This document shows, piece by piece, positions 22,088 through 28,337 of a DNA stretch of 34,103 nt. The stretch's first letter is position 1, and the number at the start of each line of letters is the position of its first letter. A model generated the notes under the pieces. It ran no database searches. It saw nothing but the letters and a program-made list of their open reading frames with translations, and was not told where the DNA came from. Where the stretch lies: contig PMCS01000022.1 in the NCBI GenBank assembly GCA_003154195.1, positions 1 to 34,103 of the forward strand. Reading direction: 5' to 3'. The position numbers and the translations under genes were made by a program. The DNA comes from Candidatus Omnitrophota bacterium (GTDB lineage Bacteria > Omnitrophota > Gorgyraeia > Duberdicusellales > 4484-171).

Positions 22088-22804
22088 TCAGGATTGCTGC
22101 TGTTTATGCTGGCTTGCTTTATCTTCTTCTTTTTGCGCGGCCGCGTCCTGCGGCTTGATCATATAAGCGCCAAGCCGTTTCTCGCCTTTATAAATCCAGA
22201 CTTTTACGCCGTTGGTCCCGTAGGTAGTTTTGGCCGTTCCGGTTCCATAATCTATATCGGCCCGGAAAGTCTGCAGGGGAACCTTGCCGTATTTATAAAT
22301 TTCCGCGCGCGCGATTTCATGGCCGTCGAGCCTGCCGGAGCATCTTATCCTCATCCCCTCGCAGCCCATGGAAGTCGCTTGTTGCAGCGCTTTTTTCATC
22401 GCCCGGCGAAAACCTATACGCTTAGTCATTTGAAAAGCAATTTGCTCCGCGACCAGTTGGGCATCGGTAGCCGGTTCGATAACTTCTTCGACGTCGATAA
22501 CGATCTCTTTTTTTGCCAGGCTGCCGAGCTCCGCCTTGACTTTTTCGATATCCTGCCCGCGCCTTCCGATGATAACGCCGGGCCGGGAAGTCTTGATCCG
22601 TATCCTGATCAGAGTAGCGGAAATGCGGTCGATGATAATCGCTGAAATCGAACCCATGGGATAACTTTTCTTGATCGCTTTTCGGATAAGAAAATCTTCT
22701 TCCAGGAAATCGGCGTATTCGTGTTTTTTGGAAGTAAACCAATGCGACATCCAATCTTTACCAAAACCAATCCTTAAAATATACGGATGAACTTTTTGTC
22801 CCAT
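22088..22804 (-). CDS. rpsC: 30S ribosomal protein S3
   Basis: This 238-residue protein at the mRNA entry channel has an N-terminal KH domain with the GRRGQD form of the GXXG motif (PGVIIGRRGQDIEKVKAELG), followed by AEQIAFQMTKRIGFRRAMKK, GCEGMRIRCSGRLDGHEIAR and the C-terminal GTAKTTYGTNGVKVWIYKGE. A Gln/Lys-rich tail of about 25 residues follows. AGAGG precedes the ATG. Confidence 0.98.
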   Translation of the reverse strand: MGQKVHPYILRIGFGKDWMSHWFTSKKHEYADFLEEDFLIRKAIKKSYPMGSISAIIIDRISATLIRIRIKTSRPGVIIGRRGQDIEKVKAELGSLAKKEIVIDVEEVIEPATDAQLVAEQIAFQMTKRIGFRRAMKKALQQATSMGCEGMRIRCSGRLDGHEIARAEIYKYGKVPLQTFRADIDYGTGTAKTTYGTNGVKVWIYKGEKRLGAYMIKPQDAAAQKEEDKASQHKQQQS

Positions 22805-22828
22805 AAATATTTTACCTCTTTAAATTAA

Positions 22829-22972
22829 GGAAATCAGGATATTGGGGAATTGGGATTTGGATATCAGGATACTGGGGTATTTGGTTGTCGGCTATCGTTC
22901 TTGGGTATTTTTCCTAATCCCCCAATTCCCCAATCGCCAAATCCCGATATCCTAATCATCGGATATCCTAAA
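22829..22972. repeat. GATATC/GGGGAATTGGG-type palindromic spacer
   Basis: The rplV-rpsC spacer is almost entirely an imperfect palindrome: AGGATATTGGGGAATTGGGA with GATTTGGATATCAGGATAC on one side, and CCCCCAATTCCCCAATCGCC with AAATCCCGATATCCTAATC on the other. Internal GATATC units recur four times. It resembles a fourth dispersed-repeat family, but only this copy is in the window. Confidence 0.75.
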
Positions 22973-22996
22973 AAATCCCATATTTTAAATTTCTAA

Positions 22997-23356
22997 CTAA
23001 GTCGGTTTCCCTTTTTGTATTATCTTTTCCGGTGTATCCAATTCGATAAGAATATGCGCCATTCTTTTCTTTATGGGAGAGGCCCGGCCAAACGATGCCG
23101 CCCGGTATCTTTTTAATATCGGCCCGGGATTAGCGATCGCCTTGGAAATAAACAGCTTGCTTTCATCGTAGCCTTTATGCTTGGCGTTGGCGACGGCCGA
23201 TTTTAAAACTTTTTTTAGATAATAGGCGCCTTTATTGGTCAGGGCAGAGAGTATCGCTGTTGCCTTGTCGATATTCGCTTTCTTGATCAAAGGCAAAACC
23301 GGCCTGACCTTAAAGGGTGATATTCTTAAATATTTTGCTTCCGCTTTTGCTACCAT
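22997..23356 (-). CDS. rplV: 50S ribosomal protein L22
   Basis: This 119-residue protein has a beta-hairpin that lines the exit tunnel. It starts MVAKAEAKYLRISPFKVRPV and contains GAYYLKKVLKSAVANAKHKG and PILKRYRAASFGRASPIKKR. Unlike its neighbours it has no Shine-Dalgarno; a promoter-like TTGTAA/TATAAT pair ends 12 bases before the ATG, so translation may begin from a leaderless or very short-leader transcript. Confidence 0.97.
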   Translation of the reverse strand: MVAKAEAKYLRISPFKVRPVLPLIKKANIDKATAILSALTNKGAYYLKKVLKSAVANAKHKGYDESKLFISKAIANPGPILKRYRAASFGRASPIKKRMAHILIELDTPEKIIQKGKPT

Positions 23357-23368
23357 AAGAAGTGTAAA

Positions 23369-23396
23369 ATTATATACTATTTAATTAAAATTACAA
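23369..23396 (-). promoter_or_regulatory. Predicted internal promoter just upstream of rplV
   Basis: On the minus strand TTGTAA (23391-23396) and TATAAT (23369-23374) are separated by 16 bases. The -10 ends 12 bases before the rplV ATG, predicting a 5' leader of about 5 bases. The surrounding sequence is AT-rich, so a chance match is possible. Confidence 0.4.
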
Positions 23397-23465
23397 GATA
23401 AATCTGCCATTCGGGCAGAATTATCTATACAGATAACAAAATTCCGGTTTAAGGAATTTTGTTAT
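23397..23465. other. Two hairpins between rpsS and rplV
   Basis: GATAAATCTGCC-ATTCG-GGCAGAATTATC (23397-23425; one mismatch) is followed by a 13-bp perfect stem ATAACAAAATTCC/GGAATTTTGTTAT (23433-23465) that overlaps the rpsS stop codon at 23462-23464. No strong U-tract follows. Confidence 0.6.
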
Positions 23466-23749
23466 TTTTTAGCCAATACTTTTTTAGCTTTTATTCCGCC
23501 GTGCTGCCGGAATATTCTTGTTGGGGCAAACTCACCCAGGCGATGGCCGACCATTGACTCGGTTGCAAAAACCGGAACGTGCTTTTTGCCGTCATGGACC
23601 GCGAAGTTTAAACCGACAAAGTCGGGGGTGATCGTCGAGGCGCGCGACCAGGTTTTAATCGGTTTCCTGTCTCCGCTATTTTGCGCTCGCTCGATTCTTT
23701 TTAACAATTTAGCATCAACAAACGGGCCTTTTTTAACTGATCGGCTCAT
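23462..23749 (-). CDS. rpsS: 30S ribosomal protein S19
   Basis: This 95-residue protein of the 30S head begins [20 protein letters not shown] and contains [40 protein letters not shown] and [20 protein letters not shown]. Family length. An AACCAAAAAACC palindrome separates it from rplB. Confidence 0.98.
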   Translation of the reverse strand: MSRSVKKGPFVDAKLLKRIERAQNSGDRKPIKTWSRASTITPDFVGLNFAVHDGKKHVPVFATESMVGHRLGEFAPTRIFRQHGGIKAKKVLAKK

Positions 23750-23757
23750 AATTTCGC

Positions 23758-23830
23758 TAACCGAAAAACGGAAAAACGTAAGAACCGAAAAACTGTTTTT
23801 TGGTTCTTTAGTTTTTAGGTTTTTTGGTTA
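23758..23830. repeat. AACCGAAAAAC-type palindromic spacer overlapping the rplB stop
   Basis: A 73-base imperfect palindrome runs from TAACCGAAAAACGG to TTTTTTGGTTA, with an inner stem AGAACCGAAAAAC/TTTTTTGGTTCT. The rplB TAA stop (23828-23830) is its terminal triplet. Single copy in this window, but of the same style as the other dispersed palindromes. Confidence 0.75.
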
Positions 23831-24661
23831 CTTCCTCCTTTTAATAATATACATATTACTCATTTTCTTCGGTTTTCTGGTTTTGCCGCCCTTGGTCGGT
23901 TTTCCCCAGGGCGTAACGGGATGCGGATTTCCCTGGCCGGCTTTACCTTCGCCGCCGCCGTGCGGATGGTCGACCGGATTCATCGCTGACCCCCTGACAT
24001 AGGGCCGTTTTCCCTGCCACCGGGTTCTTCCGGCTTTTCCCGAAATAAACGCTGAATGTTCCGTAAGGCCGACCCGGCCTATGGTGGCGCGGCAATTAAT
24101 TTTTACCATTCTGATTTCGCCGCTGGGCATGCGTAGATGCGCAAACCCGCCTTCTTTAGCCATGACCTGCGCCCAACTGCCGGCGCTGCGGACAAGTGTC
24201 GCGCCCTTACCCGCTTCCAGCTCTACACTATGGATAAGCGTGCTTAACGGTATATATTCCAGTTTCATGCAATTGCCGGGTTTGATATCGACTTGCGCAT
24301 TACCGCTGCTGATAACTTTATCGCCGACGTTTAGTTTATCCGGCCATACGATATAGCGCCGTTCTTTATCCGGATACTGGAGTAAAGCAATCCTGGCGCT
24401 TCTATTGGGGTCATACTCTATCGCGATGACATCGGCTTCCACGTCAAATTTATCCCGACGGAAATCGATGATCCGGTATCTCTGTTTGTGCCCACCGCCG
24501 ATATGCCGGCTGGTGATGCGGCCGCGGTTATTCCTGCCGCCGCTTTTTTTTAAGGCTATGGTAAGGGATCTCTCCGGCGTCGCCTTGGTGACTTCGGAAA
24601 AATCCGAAACTACCTTAAATCTCTGTGATGAAGTTGTCGGCCTGAAAGTTTTTATTCCCAT
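23828..24661 (-). CDS. rplB: 50S ribosomal protein L2
   Basis: This 277-residue protein is required for subunit joining and peptidyl transfer. It shows [20 protein letters not shown], the [20 protein letters not shown] barrel, the [14 protein letters not shown] region and the C-terminal active-centre loop [20 protein letters not shown], including the conserved histidine. Family length. Confidence 0.98.
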   Translation of the reverse strand: MGIKTFRPTTSSQRFKVVSDFSEVTKATPERSLTIALKKSGGRNNRGRITSRHIGGGHKQRYRIIDFRRDKFDVEADVIAIEYDPNRSARIALLQYPDKERRYIVWPDKLNVGDKVISSGNAQVDIKPGNCMKLEYIPLSTLIHSVELEAGKGATLVRSAGSWAQVMAKEGGFAHLRMPSGEIRMVKINCRATIGRVGLTEHSAFISGKAGRTRWQGKRPYVRGSAMNPVDHPHGGGEGKAGQGNPHPVTPWGKPTKGGKTRKPKKMSNMYIIKRRK

Positions 24662-24679
24662 ATTAGTTAATCTTTTTGT

Positions 24680-24788
24680 ACACAGATGATCGCTGATTGA
24701 AAAGCAACTGATGATCGCTGATAAAATAATTAAATCCTAAGAAAATATCTGTGATCATCTGCATCATCTAATCTGTGGCCATCTGCGT
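24680..24788. repeat. GATGATC-family intergenic repeat, copy G (inverted orientation)
   Basis: A copy of about 109 bases lies between rplW and rplB, in the same orientation as copy E: CACAGATGATCGCTGATTGA and CTGATGATCGCTGATAAAA on one side, ATCTGTGATCATCTGCATCA and TCTAATCTGTGGCCATCTGC on the other. It abuts the rplW stop codon (24789) and ends 18 bases before the rplB start. Confidence 0.88.
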
Positions 24789-25082
24789 TTAAGAAGGTTT
24801 TATCTCTGAGCCTTCTTTTAAAGTTACGATGGCTTTTTTCCATGCGCGGGTTTTACCGGGCTGGTTCTGCCGTAATCTTTTTGTTTTGCCCTTTACAATC
24901 AAAGTCATGACCTTTTGCACTTTTACATTGTATATTTTTTCTACCGCGTTTCTTATTTGAATTTTATTAGCGGTATTCTGGACGCAGAAAATATGCTGGC
25001 GTAACGGCGCGGAGATTTTTGTGCCTTTTTCCGTAATCAAAATAGATTTGATAATCCCGTAGTAATCTTTTACTTCAGCCAT
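24789..25082 (-). CDS. rplW: 50S ribosomal protein L23
   Basis: This 97-residue tunnel-exit protein is the docking site for trigger factor and SRP. It contains IIKSILITEKGTKISAPLRQ, FCVQNTANKIQIRNAVEKIY and NVKVQKVMTLIVKGKTKRLR. The start overlaps the 3' end of rplD by 13 bases. Confidence 0.97.
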   Translation of the reverse strand: MAEVKDYYGIIKSILITEKGTKISAPLRQHIFCVQNTANKIQIRNAVEKIYNVKVQKVMTLIVKGKTKRLRQNQPGKTRAWKKAIVTLKEGSEIKPS

Positions 25083-25705
25083 TTTTTAATCCTGTTTTCT
25101 ACTCCCTGGAGCGCTTCCCGGGTAAAAACTATATACTTACAATCAAGCGCGTTATAGGTATTTAAGTTCTGCGCCGCGTCGATTTCTATGGTGCCGATGT
25201 TTCGAGACGATAAACCGACATTATTATCTTTTTTATCGATGATAAAAATTGCTCTTTTGCCGTCAATTTTTAAATTTTTGGTAATCGCGTAAAATTCTTT
25301 TGTTTTGGCGGAATTCATCTTAAGCTCGGTTAAAACCATAATCTCATTATCTTTCAGTTTAGCGTTGAGCGCGCTTTTGAGCGCCAGGGCTTTCATGCGT
25401 TTGGGCAGATCTTTATAAAAAGAGTGGGGTTTAGGCCCAAAGGTAATACCGCCTTTATACCATAGAGGAGAACGAATGCTTCCTGCTCTCGCGCGGCCCG
25501 TGCCTTTTTGCCGCCATGGTTTTTTACCGCCCCCGGAAACTTCACCCCTTGTTTTTGTGCAGGCCAGGCCTTTTCTCTGATTAGCCAGATAGGCTACTAC
25601 CGCCTGGTGCATGAGGCTGTGGCTGATTTTGCCGTCAAACACGGTTTCATCGAGCTCTATTTCTCCGGTTTCTTTTCCCGTAGTATCAACAACATTTAAC
25701 TTCAT
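25070..25705 (-). CDS. rplD: 50S ribosomal protein L4
   Basis: This 211-residue tunnel-wall protein has the extended loop KTRGEVSGGGKKPWRQKGTG followed by RARAGSIRSPLWYKGGITFG and PHSFYKDLPKRMKALALKSA. In E. coli it represses the S10 operon. AGGATT precedes the ATG. Normal length. Confidence 0.98.
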   Translation of the reverse strand: MKLNVVDTTGKETGEIELDETVFDGKISHSLMHQAVVAYLANQRKGLACTKTRGEVSGGGKKPWRQKGTGRARAGSIRSPLWYKGGITFGPKPHSFYKDLPKRMKALALKSALNAKLKDNEIMVLTELKMNSAKTKEFYAITKNLKIDGKRAIFIIDKKDNNVGLSSRNIGTIEIDAAQNLNTYNALDCKYIVFTREALQGVENRIKKWLK

Positions 25706-25739
25706 TAAATCCTGCCTTTTTCTCCTTACTCCCTACTTC

Positions 25740-26393
25740 TTACTTAGCGCCTTCTACTTTCTTAGTCTCAGGCCACTTTACTTTTTTTATATTGATGATC
25801 GCGCCGCGCGCGCCGGGAACTGAGCCTTCGATAAAAAGAAGATTTTTTTCCCGGTCAACTTTTATAATGCGAACATTGCGGGTCGTGCGGAAGCAGTCGC
25901 CCATATGCCCAGGCATGCGATGCCCGCGGACAACTCTGCCCGGATCGGTATTAGCGCCATTGGAGCCGATACGGCGGTGGAACATCGAACCGTGGCCTCC
26001 GGGGCCGCCGTGCCAACCATGGCGTTTTACTCCGCCCTGAAAACCCCTGCCTTTTATTTTTCCGCGGACGTGGACGATATCGCCGTCGTTAAAAATTTCT
26101 AAACCGACTTCTTTTTTCGCCTCCGCTTCTTTAACCGATTCTACTTCTTTTATCAGCTTGTAGGCGCTTACCTGTAATTTTTTAAAATACCCCAAAACCG
26201 GTTTTTTGATCTTATTTAATTTTTTTTCATCGACCTTGAAACATCCGATTTTGGCGCTGATTTTATTCGGGTATTCTTTTTTTTCTAAAATACACGCCGG
26301 CTCCACTTCCACCAGGGAAACGCCGATAAGATTTCCTTCGCCGTCAAAAACCTGAGTCATCCCAATTTTTTTACCAAAAATTTCTCTAATCAT
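25740..26393 (-). CDS. rplC: 50S ribosomal protein L3
   Basis: This 217-residue protein reaches the peptidyl-transferase centre. It begins MIREIFGKKIGMTQVFDGEG and contains GRGFQGGVKRHGWHGGPGGH, then GSMFHRRIGSNGANTDPGRV and GHRMPGHMGDCFRTTRNVRI. AAGGCC lies before the ATG. Normal length. Confidence 0.98.
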   Translation of the reverse strand: MIREIFGKKIGMTQVFDGEGNLIGVSLVEVEPACILEKKEYPNKISAKIGCFKVDEKKLNKIKKPVLGYFKKLQVSAYKLIKEVESVKEAEAKKEVGLEIFNDGDIVHVRGKIKGRGFQGGVKRHGWHGGPGGHGSMFHRRIGSNGANTDPGRVVRGHRMPGHMGDCFRTTRNVRIIKVDREKNLLFIEGSVPGARGAIINIKKVKWPETKKVEGAK

Positions 26394-26438
26394 TTCTAGG
26401 CCTTTTTTAGATTAAAAAATACAGACTTGCGTCAATAA

Positions 26439-26485
26439 AACATCTGCGATCATCCGCATAGTCTTATCGGCGATCATCTGCGTTT
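26439..26485. repeat. GATGATC-family intergenic repeat, copy H (short)
   Basis: About 47 bases with CATCTGCGATCATCCGCATA and TCGGCGATCATCTGCGTT lie between rpsJ and rplC, ending 3 bases from the rpsJ stop codon. Only one type of arm is present, so this looks like a truncated element. The remaining spacer to the rplC start (26394-26438) is AT-rich and featureless. Confidence 0.75.
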
Positions 26486-26488
26486 TTC

Positions 26489-26797
26489 TCAAACTTCTTG
26501 TTTGATTTCGACGTTTACTCCGGCAGGTAAATTCAACTTCCGTAAGGCGTCAATTGTCTTTACCGTAGGATTATCTAAGTCCAAGATTCTTTTATGAACG
26601 GCACGCATAAACTGCTCGCGAGATTTTTTGTCGATATTGGTCGAACGGTTTACCGTATATATTCTCTTACTGGTGGGGAGCGGTATTGGACCGACGATCT
26701 TCGCTCCCGTGCGCAACGCCACATCGACGATTTCCCGCATCGATTGATCCAGCACCCTGTGGTCAAACGCTTTAAGCTTAATTCTCAGTTTCAACAT
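26489..26797 (-). CDS. rpsJ: 30S ribosomal protein S10
   Basis: This 102-residue protein of the 30S head also acts in transcription antitermination as NusE. It shows [40 protein letters not shown] and [20 protein letters not shown]. It normally opens the S10 operon. No Shine-Dalgarno precedes the ATG; instead a 15-bp AT-rich hairpin lies 4 bases upstream of it. Confidence 0.98.
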   Translation of the reverse strand: MLKLRIKLKAFDHRVLDQSMREIVDVALRTGAKIVGPIPLPTSKRIYTVNRSTNIDKKSREQFMRAVHKRILDLDNPTVKTIDALRKLNLPAGVNVEIKQEV

Positions 26798-26801
26798 ATT
26801 T

Positions 26802-26834
26802 ATTTTTATTTTTTACTGCGTAAAAAATAAAAAT
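26802..26834. other. TTTTTTAC-NNN-GTAAAAAA hairpin upstream of rpsJ
   Basis: A perfect 15-bp stem (ATTTTTATTTTTTAC with its complement) and a 3-base loop lie 4 bases before the rpsJ ATG. It shares the core of the hairpins upstream of adk and rpsK, but its loop does not contain a Shine-Dalgarno sequence. Confidence 0.75.
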
Positions 26835-26910
26835 TACCCAACAGTAATTTTTTTACACAGCACCTGTTACCTTGAACTGCGTACCCACGCGCAATCCGGT
26901 TTTTTCTTCC

Positions 26911-26963
26911 AAATCCGCCGTAGGCGGATTTGCCGATAATCCCATACCGCGGTATGGGATTAT
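26911..26963. other. Two perfect palindromes downstream of tuf
   Basis: AAATCCGCC-GTA-GGCGGATTT (26911-26931) is followed by a 28-base perfect palindrome (26936-26963; each half reads ATAATCCCATACCG or its complement). The latter touches the first base of the tuf stop codon. On the minus strand neither has a run of U after it, so they are unlikely to be simple terminators. Nothing else is seen in the tuf-rpsJ spacer. Confidence 0.7.
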
Positions 26964-28180
26964 TACGCGATGATCTGGACGACCACTCCCGCGCCGACAG
27001 TCCTGCCGCCTTCACGGATGGCAAATCTCGATTCTTTTTCAATAGCTACCGGTTGAATAAGCTCTACTTCCCCTTCGACATTATCTCCCGGCATCACCAT
27101 TTCTACGCCCTGGGGTAATTTAACATTACCGGTGACGTCGGTGGTCCGGAAATAAAACTGGGGGCGGTACCCGGTGAAAAAGGGAGTATGCCGGCCGCCT
27201 TCCTCTTTCTTTAACGCGTAAATCTGCGCTTTAAATTTTGTATGCGGGGTGATCGAACCGGGCTTAGCCGCGACCATGCCTCTTTCGATATCATTCTTTT
27301 CCATACCCCTTAACAGCAGGCCGATATTGTCGCCGGCTTCCGCGTCTTCCATAGTTTTCCTGAACATTTCCACGCCGGTGACGATCGTCTTTTTTATTTC
27401 CGGCCTTAAACCGATCAATTCTATTTCTTCGCCCATTTTTATCTTTCCCCGCTCGATTCTTCCCGTCGCTACCGTTCCGCGTCCGGAAATCGAGAAAACA
27501 TCTTCCACTGCCATAAGGAAAGGCTTATCGATCTCTCTTTTGGGCGTAGGAATAAAATCATCGACCGCTTTTATCAAATCGAGTATGGGTTTACAATTAG
27601 GGCATTCATCTTTACCGCAGCCGCAGGTCAGTGCTTTAAAGGCAGCGCCCCTGATGATGGGGGTGGTTTTGCCGGGGAATTCGTACTTTATTAAAAGGTC
27701 ACGGACTTCGATCTCGACCAGGTCGACTAGCTCGGCGTCGTCCATCAGGTCGATTTTATTGATAAACACTACGACCGCCGGAACGTTGACCTGGCGGGCT
27801 AAAAGGATATGCTCTTTGGTCTGGGGCATCGGTCCGTCGACCGCCGATACTACCAGTATCGCGCCGTCCATCTGCGCTGCGCCGGTGATCATGTTCTTGA
27901 TATAATCGGCGTGGCCAGGACAATCCACGTGAGCGTAATGGCGTTTTTCACTTTCGTATTCGACGTGTGAAATGGCGATTGTCAAAATCTTCGTTTCGTC
28001 GCGGCGGCCCTGAGATTCGCTGGCCTTAGCTACTTCATCATAGGGAATATAGGTAGACAATCCCCTGCTGGCTAATACTTTTGTGATTGCGGCAGTCAAC
28101 GTAGTCTTTCCATGGTCAACGTGGCCGATCGTTCCGACATTAACATGGGTTTTATTCCTGACAAATTTTTCTTTAGCCAT
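26963..28180 (-). CDS. tuf: Elongation factor Tu, with atypical switch I and a Cys-rich insertion
   Basis: This 405-residue GTPase delivers aminoacyl-tRNA to the ribosome. G1 is GHVDHGKT, G3 DCPGH (catalytic His90) and G4 NKID; domains 2 and 3 are complete, ending [11 protein letters not shown]. Two features are odd. The G2/switch I motif, almost always RGITI, reads KILTI (within [20 protein letters not shown]), keeping the essential Thr but not Arg-Gly. After RGAAFKAL there is [11 protein letters not shown] (Cys186, 188, 193, 196), a possible metal site not in E. coli EF-Tu. A strong AAGGAGG precedes the ATG. It follows fusA in normal str order. Confidence 0.98.
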   Translation of the reverse strand: MAKEKFVRNKTHVNVGTIGHVDHGKTTLTAAITKVLASRGLSTYIPYDEVAKASESQGRRDETKILTIAISHVEYESEKRHYAHVDCPGHADYIKNMITGAAQMDGAILVVSAVDGPMPQTKEHILLARQVNVPAVVVFINKIDLMDDAELVDLVEIEVRDLLIKYEFPGKTTPIIRGAAFKALTCGCGKDECPNCKPILDLIKAVDDFIPTPKREIDKPFLMAVEDVFSISGRGTVATGRIERGKIKMGEEIELIGLRPEIKKTIVTGVEMFRKTMEDAEAGDNIGLLLRGMEKNDIERGMVAAKPGSITPHTKFKAQIYALKKEEGGRHTPFFTGYRPQFYFRTTDVTGNVKLPQGVEMVMPGDNVEGEVELIQPVAIEKESRFAIREGGRTVGAGVVVQIIA

Positions 28181-28286
28181 TTCATACCTCCTTTTTTCGC
28201 TTAAAAGACTAGGCGTTTAAAAATTAATACTACTGAAAATCAATAGTTTTTATTTTACCCTGATTGCGCGTTCTATTGTTTTTTCT

Positions 28287-28300
28287 TCCGCGTAAGCGGA
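28287..28300. other. Short hairpin in the fusA-tuf spacer
   Basis: TCCGC-GTAA-GCGGA, a 5-bp perfect stem with a 4-base loop, lies in an AT-rich 157-base spacer. No convincing promoter is seen in the spacer, although isolated TAAAAT and TATTAAT strings occur. Confidence 0.45.
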
Positions 28301-28337
28301 CAGGTTTTATCTTTTTGCTGCACAAAAAAAATAAAAC

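Noticed and set aside
22010-22645. Plus-strand open frame of 211 codons opposite rpsC
   Set aside because: It lies antisense to an unmistakable S3 gene, has no family resemblance or ribosome-binding site, and its length follows from the codon bias of rpsC.
26911-26963. Rho-independent terminator after tuf
   Set aside because: Stems are strong but no U-run follows on the minus strand, and the S10 genes continue in the same direction.
26806-27042. 78-codon minus-strand frame overlapping the end of tuf, considered as a small ribosomal protein such as L33
   Set aside because: It has no zinc motif or family signature and mostly overlaps tuf in another frame and the palindromes after it.
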